Made by a program: the position numbers and the translations under genes. From assembly GCA_036346405.1 (NCBI GenBank), contig CM070566.1:46411452-46475451 (forward strand): 64,000 nucleotides of DNA. Reading direction: 5' to 3'. Of this stretch, positions 21,560-33,579 are shown one piece after another. How positions within the stretch are numbered: position 1 is the stretch's first letter; each line of letters starts with the position of its first letter. The notes below the pieces were generated by a model that saw only the letters and a list, made by a program, of their open reading frames with translations, had not been told where the DNA came from and searched no databases. This DNA comes from Phyllostachys edulis. Its lineage: Eukaryota > Streptophyta > Magnoliopsida > Poales > Poaceae.

Positions 21560-23601
21560 ACCAAGTTGGCCACCCCGACTGATGTGATGAGTCATGAGGC
21601 ACATCATTCGAAGCCGCCGATTGATTCTGCACAAAGGAGAAGAGATTGCATGTGTGAGACAAGATTTAAGGTAAAGCAAAGCACAAGCGAAAGCAATAAA
21701 CATGGTAAGTAAAGAGCTCAAGGTAGAGAAGGCAAACTCACAGGAGTAGTTGCAAGAGGAGGTGGAGGAGGGAATAGCTCCGGTGGCAGAGGTTGACCCA
21801 TCCTCTCGCCAAGACTTTGCATCCATCAAACATCTGCTCCATCCTCTGTGCCTCGGCCTCATTCCTCTGCCGACGGCCTCCATCCTCGCCGCCATCTCCT
21901 CCGTAGCCTCTTCTCTTCTTCCACTAGGCCTACAATATTCCACCCCAATGTTACAATGCAAAGCAAAGGTATGTAAAAATTAATGAACAGCGAATAATAA
22001 AACAGAAATAACTCAGAGTGCCTCCATCCGGATCAGTCAAAGGTCCCGTGGTGGGCGTATGGTCGGGCTTGAGCTCGTGCTCCTTGATCGAATCTGGGAG
22101 AGAGGGAGTAGTGGCCGTGTCGAGTGTGTTGTCGCCAATCCAAGATCCGCCCATGCTTCTTGCCTCCTCCCACCCTCATGACGACTTCTCCATCAAGATC
22201 CCGGGTGCTCGGATCGTATACGCCCATGGACCGCCCTTGCCATCGATGTGTACTCACCGAGGCGGTAGTGACGGTCGCATTGTTTGTACACCGAGGGCGG
22301 GTCCTCCGGGTTGTAGTCGACGTCGGACGTCGCCTTGCCCTTGTGGGCCAAAGCCCATGCCTTGAATCGGGAGCAAGGCCACCACCATGTGACGACGATC
22401 GCGAAAAAACAAAGAAGATGATTAGAAATTATGCGAAATTGAGCGTTATAATAAAGAAATGAATTACGTACCCATGTAGCCGCGAATTGCCGAGGCTACT
22501 CTGATTGCCTTGATGGTGTGGTGCACTGGCATCATCAAACGCCGCTCGACAAGCGTTGTCGTCTCCTCCCACTCGGCGCGCACCACTTGTCCACCATCTG
22601 TGCTCAAAGATCGAGATCTTTGGGCGCACCACCACGGAGGCACCTACACGTCATCAAGTATATGACATATAAGAAGATCAAATTAAGCGTATTTAATCTC
22701 GTAAAAAATCAGATTAATGTTCTATATTTACCGTATGTATTCTTCCCGTTGACCTCATGTTTCTTGCTTGAGTTTTGTTGATCTTGAACCAAGGTAGGTA
22801 GCGTTGTATGTTACGATGGCACGGCCGCTACCGTAATGCATGTCCTTCACGAGTTTATAACGTGCTTTGTGAGCCACACTAGCCGCCTTTGGCCTCATAT
22901 CCTCCCCGCATCTGAAGAAATCCTCGCATATAGACGCGATGTATCCAAATCATTATTTCAAGAATGTCCAATGAATGCGATGTATTGAGCAATGTAGTGC
23001 GAGAAGACTTACCCACTCGGCCGTCACCACGCCGCCTTGTTGGCGAATACCACCGCCATCCCGATCTGTAAATCGGGAAGGCGACGAGTGGTCCCACGTG
23101 TAGGCGGCTCTCGCCTCCGCCAACGCAAACCGGCCAGGAAGTGTAGCTTTGCACAAAGACCGAGATGCCATTGACATGGCGTTTGTGATCACCGCAGCCC
23201 TGGCGTCCAACCCCGCCCAAGTGATTAAGATAAATTATTAGTTTCTATTGTGATTTTCAACATATCAAATGAAAAAGTAGTGATAACATCTAAAGTTACT
23301 TACCTAGCCCTAGTGGGTTGAATCGTGAGGCGTCTCTCACGAGGTATCGATGCGCCTCGGGAGGGTCGAGGACCTCGCAACCAGACACCCGACGAACTGA
23401 GGAAGCGGAACCCCCCGCCTCCTCCTCCTCCTCCTCCTCCTCCTCCTCCTCCTCCCTCCTCCTCCTCCGCTCCCCCTCAAGAGTGCTCCTGCTCCTCCTG
23501 CTCCTGCTTTGCTCCTCCCTCCTCCTACTCCTGCTCCCCATCGCTTTCATTGATCGGGCGTTTTGGTAAAGCGACCTTACGTTCCTCATACCGCCCACCA
23601 T
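21560..23601 (-). pseudogene. TNP1-like (plant En/Spm transposase-associated) gene
   Basis: Several exons are legible. The first, toward 23601, is basic and contains a long poly-Glu run encoded by a GAG/GAA microsatellite near 23420-23466. It ends RFNPLGLG with a good GTAAGT donor near 23303. The next (from about 23210) reads LDARAAVITNAMSMASRSLCKAT and ends TAEWV at another GTAAGT donor near 23010. Later pieces (about 22635-22429 and 22360-22020) continue the family pattern with the VDYNPEDPPSVYKQC region. This resembles the PF03004-type transposase of En/Spm elements, which binds subterminal repeats. Frames after the second exon need joining across introns, and I did not find a complete frame. 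Poly-Pro/Ser frames on the opposite strand are shadows. Confidence 0.7.
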
Positions 23602-23836
23602 CTTTGTTCAATCACCGCAATTAAAAAGAGTAAACCAATAAGCACGATAAACAAGACGTGCTTAGAAAGAGATGCAAAATAAACAAAACATAATTAGAAA
23701 ATAACAAAGTATTACATGTATTAGAAATAATCGTAATGATCGGGATTAATTTGGATCATAAGTCTCATCATCACTATCACCATGTCCATATAATCAACAC
23801 TATTCGAAAGAGCAATGTTGTCATCACCGTCATTGC

Positions 23837-24427
23837 CTAAATGTAATCGCCAAGTAATTCTAAGTCCTTCACATTTTGAACCTCATCTCCAGCGTCCTCG
23901 TCAACAACCCTTTCATTGTCTACTTCCATTCTGATCGCTTCGGTTAAGTCTATCTCAAAACTCCCTTCTAGTCCCTCTTCTTGAAAGAACTCTCCGTCAT
24001 ATGTGTTTGGGTCAAAGTTGTAATCTTCATTGTTTGGGACAGGTAGTTTACCGTGTGGCGATACCTTGTACACAACATCCCAACCCTTAAGACGGTCGTC
24101 TTTTTGGCACGGGTATGAGAGATAATAAACTTGCGTGGCCTGTTGAGCCACAATATACACATCGTCTCCTGGTAAGATGGATGACTGTCGAATTTCGACT
24201 AGCCCAAGATTAGGGGTCCATCTCGTTACTTCAGGATCAAACCAATGGCATTTGAATATGACAGGATTAAGAGGTTTGCAACCATGAAACGTGAGTTCGT
24301 ATATTTCTTCAATTCTTCCATAATACTCGACCCCATCAAGGCCAAAGCGTAAAAACTCCCAGATTTGTGGTTCTTCGATTGGGCGACTCTGCTCATGTCT
24401 TGTTGTGTGAAAGCGATATCCATTCAC
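23837..24427 (-). pseudogene. DUF4216 domain of CACTA 1 transposase region
   Basis: A 196-residue frame with EYYGRIEEIYELTFHG, KCHWFDPEVTRW, and QVYYLSYPCQK, typical of the DUF4216 domain that follows TNP2 in CACTA elements. The acidic C-terminus (VVDEDAGDEVQNV) ends at a natural stop. It is probably the C-terminal exon of the TNP2 gene rather than a separate gene. Its biochemical role is not established. Confidence 0.82.
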
Positions 24428-24599
24428 GCTATAACAGTAAATGAGCTTACCCTATAGGCACGACCATCGGCAACTTTGTCTCAACTTCGGCACTCATAGA
24501 CGCATCGGTTTGGCCTCGCAAGCTCAAGCGAGATAGTTCGTTATATTATTCGCCTGCACGAGCAACTTGTAATGTCAAACTAAGTACGAGCTAAATTGA

Positions 24600-27290
24600 C
24601 AAGATACCTTCTGTTTGAACCAAGAAATGAAATCGACATTCCATTTCCGCACCTGCCTAAGAAGGGTCTCGGCTTCTGCGGGGTAGGTTCCTTGATTCAC
24701 GCCTTAATTGATGATGAAATTCCTGCACCAACGAGAAACAAGGGGTTGGATGCGAATAGTGACTACTCGAGAACAAGTTTGTTGACAACTTACCGCATGT
24801 ACGACTCCACTTCGAAAGGTTGTTCAACACATATAGCATGATAGTCGCCACTCTTCATGTTTCAAGGTCTTGGGGTCGCATCACTTGCACTTCGAAGTTG
24901 CCCTCGGAAAATGCCGAGGTTCGATTCATTTTCGCCAAAGATTGTAACGAGGGGTGGATTGTGCACGCTAGGAAGGTTGTCACCATAGTACGTTGTTGTG
25001 AAGTTTGACACCTCCTCCAAAATGTATGCCTCTGCACGGAAGCCTCAATTTTGCATTTATTTTTACATTTAGTTCGATGAACCTTTAGACATCTCTCAAT
25101 TGGATAGCACCAACGGCCCTGCACGGGCCCCCCCATTCGTGCCTCATACGGGAGGTGCAAAATCAAATGCTGCATCGGATTGAAAAAGCCGGGTGGAAAG
25201 ATCTTCTCCAACTTACAGAGCAACACAGTGCCATTCTTTCCAAGTCTGCAATCACGGTCCGAGATAACTCCTTGGCACAAAGTCATGGAAGAAATTGCTC
25301 AACTCGCCAAAGACTAGCCGACATGCTCAGGGACATAGCCTCGAACCATCACCGAAGAAGCCGCTCAAGCCATATGTGGTAGTCATGACTCTTGAGCCCA
25401 TTGATTCGCATAGTAGATAAGTTCACTCCCTCCTCAGATTCATTGCATACCCATCGGGGAACATTAACGCTTGGAACCATTCTAGTACTTCCCTCCTTTG
25501 GGGCCCGGTCAAGACGAATTCGCCTTAGGCTTTCTCCATGTCCCGCCGCCTAGGAGGCTTCATTTCTTGCTTTGGTCTATCGCATAACGTTGCGGATCCA
25601 CTCTAGCCTTAATGTTGTCCTTTGTCTTATCAGAATGTCCATGATTGTTGCCCAAAGTGCCTCGGCGACATTCTTTTCAAGCAGCATTACATCAATGTTA
25701 TGTGGAAGAAGAAGGTCATCAAAATAGGGAGCCTCAACAAGCCCGACTTATGAGTCCATGCATGTTGCTCACCATATCCCACAAAACCACCTTCTTGATT
25801 GACCTCGAGAGCATCTATCCGAGCACGAATCGCAAGCACGGTCATCATCTGCGGTCAGGGTCTATAACTACGACACCTTTCGTAAAGTTCTTGATGTCTC
25901 GTCTGAATGCATGGTCAAGAGGAGGAATTGTCGATGTTTGTCGAGCGAAGAATACTTGCCACCCTTCAACCAAATGAACTTCAGAGTCGCTTTGCATATC
26001 TTGGGCATGGGAACTTCCGTGAACACACCACCATGAGAATATCCCATACGCCGAAGTCATGCAGGAGTAGTGGTACCAAACATGCATTTTGAAGTTTCTC
26101 TTTGTAGCTCGGTCGTATGTCCATACCCTTCCTCCCAAGCACGGACCAATTCATCAATCACAGTGCTCGATGAACACACCCATATTATTCCCCGGTGTTC
26201 AGAATTATCAATGACAAGAATATGTTACGTCGTTGGAAGAGGACGCCGGGGAGATTGAGGGGATAACGAACACGGCCAACAAGTGTATGGGGCGCCATCA
26301 TTCCATAAGGATTGAACCCATCTGTTGCCAGCGCAACACGTACATTACGAGCCTCAACAGCTTTCTCACGATGAATCACATCAAAGTGGGTCCATGCTTC
26401 ACCATCGGATGGATGTACCACTTCTCGATTGTATCGACGTCCATTTTGTGCCATGTCATCTGTTTCGCGGTTTCCTCGGTCATGTATAGCCGTTGGATCC
26501 TCGGTATGAACGGAAGGTACCGTAGGATTTTCACGGGGATCGCAAGCTGCCTCTTCTGACCATCACCAGAGTCTACCTCCAGGAACCTAGAGGATCCACA
26601 CTTTGCACAGTACTTTGCTTCCGCGTGTTCTTTCCTAAATAGGATGCACCCCTTCGGACAAGCATGTATCTGCTCATATGGCATCTTAAGTGCACGAAGG
26701 AGTTTCTTTGACTCGTACATGCTCTTTGGCGAATGTGACCCTCCTAAGCATCTTTGCAAAACTGTCAACATAGCATCGAAGGCGTCTCGACTCAAGCTAA
26801 ACTGGGACTTCAAGGCCATTACGCGTCCAATGCCATCCAGTTGAGAAACCTTCGTCTGGCCGTGAAGGGGTTTCTGTGCCGCAGACAACATGTCGTAATA
26901 CGCCTTTGCGGTTGCCTCTGGCTCCTCCTCCCTACGTCCTTCAGCGAAGTGTGCTTCATGATAGTCATTTAACATGTCTCCTACCCCGCCATCAGCATCA
27001 TAATCCTCGACGCGTGGTCTCACGACCTCCTCTCTCATACGATCGGATTCACCGTGGTAGATCCACCGGGTATAGTCTGCCGTAAATCCAAACTTGCAAA
27101 GATGTTTACCCATGACCTCCTTTGTTTGTCGACGCGTGTTTGCACATCTGCTGCAGGGACACCAAGTGGCACGCGCTCCTTTAACCTTGGCAAATGCTAG
27201 TTCCAAGAAAGCATCGGTCTTCTCAATCCATTCATCGGACAACGAACCCTGACTTGAGCGGCCCGTGTACATCCACTCACGGTCATCCAT
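24600..27290 (-). pseudogene. TNP2 transposase of CACTA 1
   Basis: The N-terminal 304 codons (27290-26376) are intact. They carry the transposase-associated zinc-binding domain (WCPCSRCANTR near residue 40, YTRWIYHGE near 75) and the TNP2 start (MLTVLQRCLGG, KMPYEQIHACPKGCILFRKEH, AKYCAKCGSSR). Downstream pieces in other frames are the core IPPLDHAFRRDIKNFTKGVV (near 25900), the DUF4218 block VLLCKLEKIFPPGFFNPM (near 25220) and HIMLYVLNNL (near 24840). Frameshifts and stops separate them. TNP2 is the CACTA transposase that cuts element ends in the nucleus. The first Met (DDREWMYTGRSS) is the usual start context. It is a decayed autonomous-type gene. Confidence 0.9.
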
Positions 27291-27299
27291 CCTCTAACA

Positions 27300-28560
27300 T
27301 ATCAGGGAGTAATATAAGAATCAAATGCATCTACGATCTTTCTCCTATCTAATAGGTGAAGATAGGTCCTAATCCACAGATGATGAGTAGATGAGGTTAG
27401 TTTCCATGCTCTACTCCTATCGCCGCTCTCCAAATACACGCCCCGGCAGGAGATTGTGTATCCAAATAACGTCTGGAGATGTGTATCAAACTCAACACGG
27501 ATCGGAGAGACCATGGAAACTAACCCCATCTACGCATCCTCGCTGTCCAAAAACGGATTATTGAAACAGATACGGTTATAGATATGCAAAGATCTGCATA
27601 TTTCCAACCGTATCTCTTTCGAACGGGAGACGCCTAACTAGGTTACGCCTAACCAGAGAATAAACTGGGCCGACCAATCAGAGAATGGCATTCAACAAAG
27701 TGATATAGCAATAACAAAGTGATATACCAATCAGATATGGCATTCAACTCCCTCATTCTTTAGAACATTAACACATCAAGATAGCAATAGCATCTTTCAT
27801 AAAATATAACCAAGTGATATATATGTCACTAAAACATCATAGACTAAGCCAAGTAACATCGCCGACTCGCTAAATCGCACAACACAAACACAAGGAGATC
27901 CACGAAACTAACACCCATAACTAACACATTTCACGGTGATGAGACCTAAACATAGATTATTCAATGACAATTACTAACACAAACTAATCACACCACATTT
28001 AACTAATACAAAGATCGCAACATCAACAAAGATGATCAGAATCAAACTCGGTAATAGGCAATTGCGCTTCTTGAACAAATTAACATAGCACAATCACAAG
28101 CATCCATCACAGTTCATAATTCACCAACATCACGTAACCGGACTAACATTCACAGTTCACAAATCACGGTTGTATAATTAATAATTGCACAATTAATGAA
28201 ATTAGAGCATTGATTAAGAAAAGTAACAAGAGAGGAAGAGGATTGGGGTAAACCGAAAGCAGAGCAAGAGTAGATGAAGAAGAGCAGAGGAGGAGCCGCA
28301 GTGGAGTGGAGGGAGTTGTCGCCGCCGATGTCGGTGAAGAGGTGGCGGGAGAAGAAATCGTCATGGCGGCGGCGGGGCGCATGGGCGGGAAAGCGGGCGG
28401 CGCGGCGGGCGCGGCAAGGGCGGCGAGCGGCGCAAGGGCGGGCAATGGGCGGCGGCGGGCGGCGGCATGGCATGGCGGCGGGCGCGGGCGACGCGCAAGG
28501 GGGCGCATGGGCGGGCGGCGGCGTGATGTGTGTGTGTGATGCGCGTGCTGGCCGCTTTTG
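27300..28560. other. 5' flank and leader region of TNP2, no gene seen
   Basis: AT-rich sequence (27500-28200), then a GC-rich segment (28270-28550) dominated by GCGGGCGGCG-like sequence. This is the likely promoter and leader region of the CACTA 1 genes. The long Ala/Arg/Pro frames here reflect composition. Confidence 0.5.
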
Positions 28561-28565
28561 TTATG

Positions 28566-29815
28566 GGATTGTTTGCCGAGTGCCCCGATCCGCACTCGGC
28601 AAAGCCCTCCTTTGCCGAAAGTGTCGCCCACAAGGCACTCTAAGAACACCTCCTTTGCCGAGTGTCGCCTGCAAGGCACTCGGCAAACAATTTTTTTAAT
28701 AAAACTTCCTTTCCTCTCTTTCTTTTCCATAACGTGTTTTACAAATTTGTTCAATGTACTTGAAAATACCTTGTCACTTTCACTCAACAATGCATATTCG
28801 ATGCTTCTACTTAACATTAGACCATTATTTCATGCGCTTATAGCTCAAATTCAATTTATATCATTTAAAATTCTATAATTGCGCTTTAAAAATTAAAATT
28901 ATCAAACGGATCCGAAAAATTACCAAAATTTCACATGAAACAATCTCTTTTGTCTATTGCCTATACAAAAACTTTTGTAGTCAAACCACAATTCGACCGT
29001 CACTTTGACTCCAAATCTTACCAAATCCTTCTCAACTCTACGCTTCTTCTTCAGAAATGCTTCGGTTTGTAAGCATCGTACGTGACAACTCATGCAAAAT
29101 CTTATAAATTTTTAACCACAGCCTCCACGTATGATATCATGACATCTTGACAAATCTCATGATTTTCAGACTTTGTTTGCTTTTTTAAAAATTTAAAAAC
29201 CATTCGGCCAAACGTTCGTGGTCGTGTTTCCTAAACAAGATGTTCGAAATTCCTTTTCATTTCACAGGTAAGGCCTCAAACCGGGCTGAATAACATGAAT
29301 ATCATTTTTCTACTCATTTTTTCCTATTATTTGAATCAATTGCAGTTCAAATTTGACTTGATTCAAAAAATTGCTTGAAATGCAATTAATTAATTAATTA
29401 TAGCAAACAAATAGAAAAATATACCAAATTTTAACATGGAGTACCATATGTTGTATGTGGAGAGTAGAAAAAGTTTGAAAGGTAGGAAAGGAAAAGGTTT
29501 TTATTTTTTTGCCGAGTGGCGCAAACAAAACACTCGGCAAAGTTTTAACGGCGGCGGCTGACATCTAACGGACGGCGGTTGGTGCCGAGTGTTTTATGTT
29601 TGCCGAGTGTTTTATTGGCAACACTCGGCAAAGAGTGTCTTTTGCCGAGTGTTTTATTGGCAGCACTACTCGGCAAATATATTTTTTGCCGAGTGTTTAA
29701 TTTTCGCCGAGTGTTTAATTTTCGCCGAGTGTGACCATGGAGGCACTCGGTAAAGTGGTTGTTTACCGAGTGCCCGATAGATTGCACTCGGCAAAACTCT
29801 AGACACTCGGCATAT
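28566..29815. repeat. Right subterminal repeats of CACTA 1
   Basis: Two clusters of TTTGCCGAGTG/CACTCGGCAAA, at 28566-28692 and 29510-29815, are separated by about 800 bp of AT-rich unique sequence. The split could mean a nested or shuffled end. Confidence 0.9.
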
Positions 29816-30022
29816 TACAGCTTTCCGGTAGAATTTTGTAACCAAGGTAAATTTTATAATCGTGAACATATGCCCTCAGTGAAAAAGGAAGGCCGGCAAG
29901 ATAAAGATTGCTATGAATACCTGCTTACTCAGATTTCAGTGATCACCCAACTCCCAATTCCTGCAGACCTGCACCGAGAAGGGGGGCCCAGCCAAGGTGG
30001 TACCATTATCGACGGCCCGGCC

Positions 30023-30030
30023 TATAAATA
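30023..30030 (+). promoter_or_regulatory. TATA box of R40-like lectin gene
   Basis: TATAAATA in CCGGCCTATAAATACCC, about 105 bp upstream of the ATG at 30131. It lies fewer than 200 bp from the right end of CACTA 1, so the proximal promoter abuts the transposon. Confidence 0.7.
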
Positions 30031-30130
30031 CCCTGCCCCATGATCGGGCATGCACAACACATCCACTAGCGGTCTCACCGATCGATCGATCCATCGATCA
30101 GCTGGTGAGTTTAGGCCGGCGCAGCTAGCC

Positions 30131-31461
30131 ATGGAGGTTCAACTTAAGCGCCCTAACGCCCGGCAACAGCCAGGTCATCGGCGACGGCAAATTCGACCTG
30201 CTGCAGGCGCATCAGACGGTGATGATATCCTGCAAAGGTGTGGAAGGCAAGTCCCTGACCGTGACCCTCGAAGGCAACGCGGTCGGATTTGCAACGACCG
30301 ATGTCAAGGACCCCAAGCAGGTAAATATAAGATGCATGCTCGCATGCATGGCTTGTTTAATTAATAAACCCCATCTTTCAAGATGCTTAATTAATTGTCC
30401 TGTGATTTGTTTTCTTTTAGAAACCCCATGTGCCGGCGAGTGGCCAACACTGGGAGGAAAATAATTAAATAAGCAAAGTTAAAATTGTTTGCAAAGAGAG
30501 CTAAAATAGAGTTACAACTATGAAGTGTAATCTGTGATGATATCCCAGTCTTATGCAAGAAACCGTTGTTCCCAACTCTGTACGAGTTATAGAAAAATTG
30601 TCGTCCATGAGAGAATAGAATGTACCGTTCCTCTGAAAATGACGTGATTCCTTGTTAACCAAAATGGACCACAAAACTGCAGTAATTAGAGCATTCCATG
30701 CTTGTCTCTTCAACTGACTTTTTAGAGTAGCTAGGGTTCTGAAGAAAGATATCTCTGATTTGTGATTTGTTGTTTACCTAAACCTTATGATTCTCTATGT
30801 ATTCTTAATGTCTTTCTTTTATATATAGCAATGGATCAAGGTCGTGGACTGCAAGACATCTGCCTTCGCCCTAGTGAACAAGGCTACTTCGCTGATCATG
30901 CCTTGGAGGGCTATCCAAAAACCCGATGCGCCGAACCTGCCTGTATGTCTACGCCTTTAATCTCTGCTATATTTACTAGTGCTCCCTCGGTCCCTAAAGT
31001 AAATGTCCTTTTAGACTTTCCAATGGCGTTAAAGTTTGACAACTACTTTCTATAATAATACAGCAGTGAAACTTAAGAAAGACACAATATTATGGTATTG
31101 CTTTAGATGAAAAACCTATTCGATATGATTCTCATGCATGTGATTGGCCTAGGCAAGCGAACCACATGAATCTAAAAGAATAATGCATCTAAGAAACAAT
31201 ACATAAATTAATGAACCTGTAAAATATTTGGTGCATGCAATGCAGGTTCGTCTTGCGCCGTACAATCCCACTGACACGTCGCTGCTGTGGACCGCGACTG
31301 GTACCGACGGCGGTTACAGCATCATCCACGAGTTTGTGGACACCAATCTGGTCCTTGATGCCGTCCATATCATCCATGAAGCCGTCCATATGGTCGTCGT
31401 GTCCAACCAACACGGCAGTGACAACCAGCTCTGGAAATTCGTGCAAGCTGGCAAGGCGTAA
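30131..31461 (+). pseudogene. R40-type ricin-B-like lectin gene, exon 1 frameshift
   Basis: Three exons are clear: 30131-30320, 30829-30942 and 31246-31461, each with GT..AG borders and phase 0. Together they encode one R40 domain: VIGDGKFDLL and GKSLTVTLEG (exon 1), QWIKVVDC and AFALVNKAT (exon 2), VRLAPYNP, SLLWT and the QxW-type end DNQLWKFV (exon 3). R40 proteins are small cytoplasmic or nuclear stress-linked lectin-fold proteins of grasses. There is no enzymatic ricin A chain. The ATG at 30131 reads EVQLKRP, but the domain continues in the +1 frame from about 30162, so a one-base length change sits between them. The next in-frame ATG is at 30222, which would lose about 30 residues. A sequencing error is possible. 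AATAAA lies at 31632. Intron 2 holds the start of a Stowaway-like repeat near 30980. Confidence 0.85.
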
Positions 31462-31631
31462 TTCAGCGACGACGCACGCACGCATCCACGCATCCATCCA
31501 TCTACCGGCGCCAACCAGTCTATATGTACGGAATAATTCAGCTAGCCGCTGCCTCCTATCGTACATATGTAGTACTATGTGTGTATGCCTGTACGGATGG
31601 TCCTGTAATATTTCCGCTGCTATAAGCATCT

Positions 31632-31637
31632 AATAAA
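31632..31637 (+). terminator. Polyadenylation signal of lectin gene
   Basis: AATAAA about 170 bp after the stop codon, just before GGACGGCTTG. The equivalent site in D2 is at about 60163 (AAATAAAGG). Confidence 0.5.
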
Positions 31638-31707
31638 TAAAGGACGGCTTGCCTGCGGTGCGGTAATCGTTAATGATCAGTTCGCCGTCAAGATGCGATG
31701 GAACAAA

Positions 31708-31873
31708 CGGGTTCTACAAGATCTCCTCACATTTAGACCCTTGTTAGACCATTTCAATCTCATGACACGTGGCAAGATAAATCATCAGCATCTCTTTGCA
31801 TTGCATAGCCACGTGTCATAGTTTGTAAGGGGTTCAACCAAATGTCCAAACGTGTGGAGATCTCGTAGGATTT
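31708..31873. mobile_element. Foldback MITE in D1
   Basis: Arms of about 65 bp, GGTTCTACAAGATCTCC... and its inverted partner ...GGAGATCTCGTAGGATTT, enclose a loop of about 30 bp. The inner ends of the arms are ACACGTGGC (31765-31773) and GCCACGTGT (31808-31816), a G-box/ABRE-like motif facing itself. The same element is in D2. Confidence 0.75.
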
Positions 31874-32112
31874 ATTTCCATGGTTATTGCCTTTGGATAC
31901 ATCCAATAGCAACCACGTGAAATACGGAGATCTCGGCGTGCGAAAACGGCCGTATCATAAAATTGAGGGGCTACGTGCAGTGCATGACTCTTAGAGCGTC
32001 GTCATCCTAGGCGCTATGGGAGGCTCCATAGGAGAGAGAAGCATTCCAGCTAGAATTAAGAGGATAGGCGAGAGAGAGAACGAGTCGTGAGCCACAGCGT
32101 CCGACAGCCTAA

Positions 32113-32446
32113 GGGCATGTTTGGATTCCATCGTGGTGCTGTCTGCCTAGCCAGGAGGCTGCTGAGAGGTTGCCGCATGCTTGTTTGGTTGACGACTAGC
32201 TCGCTCTCTAGCCCAAACTTCGCTCCCAGGCCTAGGCGATCAAAACGAGCACCTGGTTCCAGGCTACTTCATCTACTATCCTAGTTTTTGATCCCCCTAC
32301 ATTCATCAATAAGTCTTAGGCATAGTCTTCCAATCAAACAATTTATCTTCAGACTTGTCTAATCACACAAAAATCATCTACGTTCTAGACTACATCCGGA
32401 CACCATTTTTTCAGACACAAAACCCAAAGCACAACCAAACCGGCCC
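32113..32446. mobile_element. Tourist-like MITE M1
   Basis: Flanked by TAA on both sides (32110-32112 and 32447-32449). Ends GGGCATGTTTGG... and ...CCAAACCGGCCC are imperfectly inverted. It is orthologous to the D2 element at 60646-60987, so it predates the duplication. Confidence 0.82.
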
Positions 32447-32449
32447 TAA

Positions 32450-32773
32450 GGGCTTGTTTGGTTGGTGCCCTGAATTTCACGCTCGTGAAAAAGTGATGAC
32501 TAGAGGTAGCCTAGAAAGTAGATGGTTTTTGCCTGGCCAGACAAACCTGAAGATGAGTTATTTGGTTGGAAGCATGTGCCTGGAGTTGGTAAATAAAAAA
32601 TAGAACGTTGGATCAAAAAATTAACGGAGATCAGAGCTGCCTGGGAGGCCTGGGAGCCAGGCGCTCATTTTCTATGCCTGGCTCCCAGGCATGGAACCAC
32701 GCAGTGAGCAGGCAACACTCAGGAAGGCTCCCAGCCAGGCAGATGGCTACCAGGTAGCGATCCAAGCAGGCCC
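32450..32773. mobile_element. Tourist-like MITE M2, D1-specific
   Basis: It begins GGGCTTGTTTGGTT and ends AGCAGGCCC, and shares the TAA at 32447-32449 with M1 and has TAA again at 32774-32776. D2 lacks it: there the right end of M1 joins directly to TTGCGTCCCGATCAGG. It inserted after the duplication, at the target duplication of M1. Confidence 0.85.
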
Positions 32774-33333
32774 TAATTGCATCCCGATCAGGAACATGCA
32801 TGCTGTTTGCTGCCTTCCTATTGGTCTCACTCTCTTTCCTTCTTTTCCTCATGCAGGTTCATGCGGTTATGGAGAAGTGGGCCCCAGCATTTCACGTGAT
32901 GGCGTGGCAGCCACGTTGGCTCTGATCTTAGCCGGCATCTCTAATGCATGCTACGTACGCAGCCTCAAGCAGCAGTAAGGAGAGAGAATGTGCCACGTCA
33001 GTTACGTCGAAGCTACCATCCAAAACTGTCTACTCCAATGTATAGTTGCTTCATGGTAGGTCACAAAATCAAAATCTAAAGCGAAGCTACAACCCCACTA
33101 CAATGCATCGTAGCTTCAGCGTGCATTGTGTTCAAAAAAAAATCTGAATAGAAGCTACGATACATCTGTCTGCTGGTGCATTGGAGTAGGAGATGCTCCA
33201 GACTGGACCCACATAAATTAGTTGAAGCTATCTATGGAAGCCTTCGGGTTATAAGACCGAGGCCTATACCCAGCCTTAAGGAGATAACTCTGAGCTTCCA
33301 GCACTACTACAAAATATTCTATAGTAGACGTCC

Positions 33334-33572
33334 CATCACAGACGGTTCATTAATAGAGCCGTCTGTGAATTATCACAGACGGTTCTATTCACAAACCGTC
33401 TGTGATAATCCAGCCAATCACAGACGGTTCTCATTCAGAACCGTCTGTGTACTATCACAGACGGTTCTTATTGACAACCGTCTGTGATAGTACACAGACG
33501 GTTCTGAATGAGAACCGTCTGTGATAATTAGTTATCACAGACGGTTCTAATTAAGAATCGTCTGTGATATCC
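33334..33572. repeat. Left subterminal repeats of CACTA 2
   Basis: Alternating ATCACAGACGGTTC and GAACCGTCTGTGAT pairs spaced 10-30 bp, able to form hairpins. They are the likely binding sites of the TNP1-type protein. Confidence 0.92.
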
Positions 33573-33579
33573 TCCTATC

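Larger units (their letters stand above)
20825..29833 (-). mobile_element. CACTA element 1 (autonomous-type, decayed)
   Basis: About 9 kb bounded by CTACCGG (20827) and CCGGTAG (29825-29831), decayed forms of CACTACCGG...CCGGTAGTG termini. TTTGCCGAGTG/CACTCGGCAAA subterminal repeats lie inside both ends. Genes are on the - strand in En/Spm order: TNP2-like transposase (27290 to about 24600), the DUF4216 region (24427-23837) and a TNP1-like gene (23601 to about 21560). No clean 3-bp target duplication is visible. Confidence 0.88.
31462..33208. repeat. Duplicated segment D1 (downstream of lectin gene)
   Basis: From the lectin 3' untranslated region to GAGATGCTCCAGACTGGAC this segment aligns, with many transitions, to 56878-61872 (D2) once later insertions are removed from each. 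Shared landmarks are the ACGCACGCATCCATCCATCT block, GGACGGCTTGCCTGCGGTGC, the foldback at 31708, and ATCCCGATCAGGAACATG. Confidence 0.9.

Noticed and set aside
23318..23624. Ser- and Pro-rich + strand ORFs
   Set aside because: They are the reverse strand of the poly-Glu microsatellite in the TNP1-like exon.
28158..28817. 217-codon - strand ORF rich in Ala, Arg and Pro
   Set aside because: It overlaps CACTA subterminal repeats and a GCGGGCGGC-rich stretch, and has no domain.
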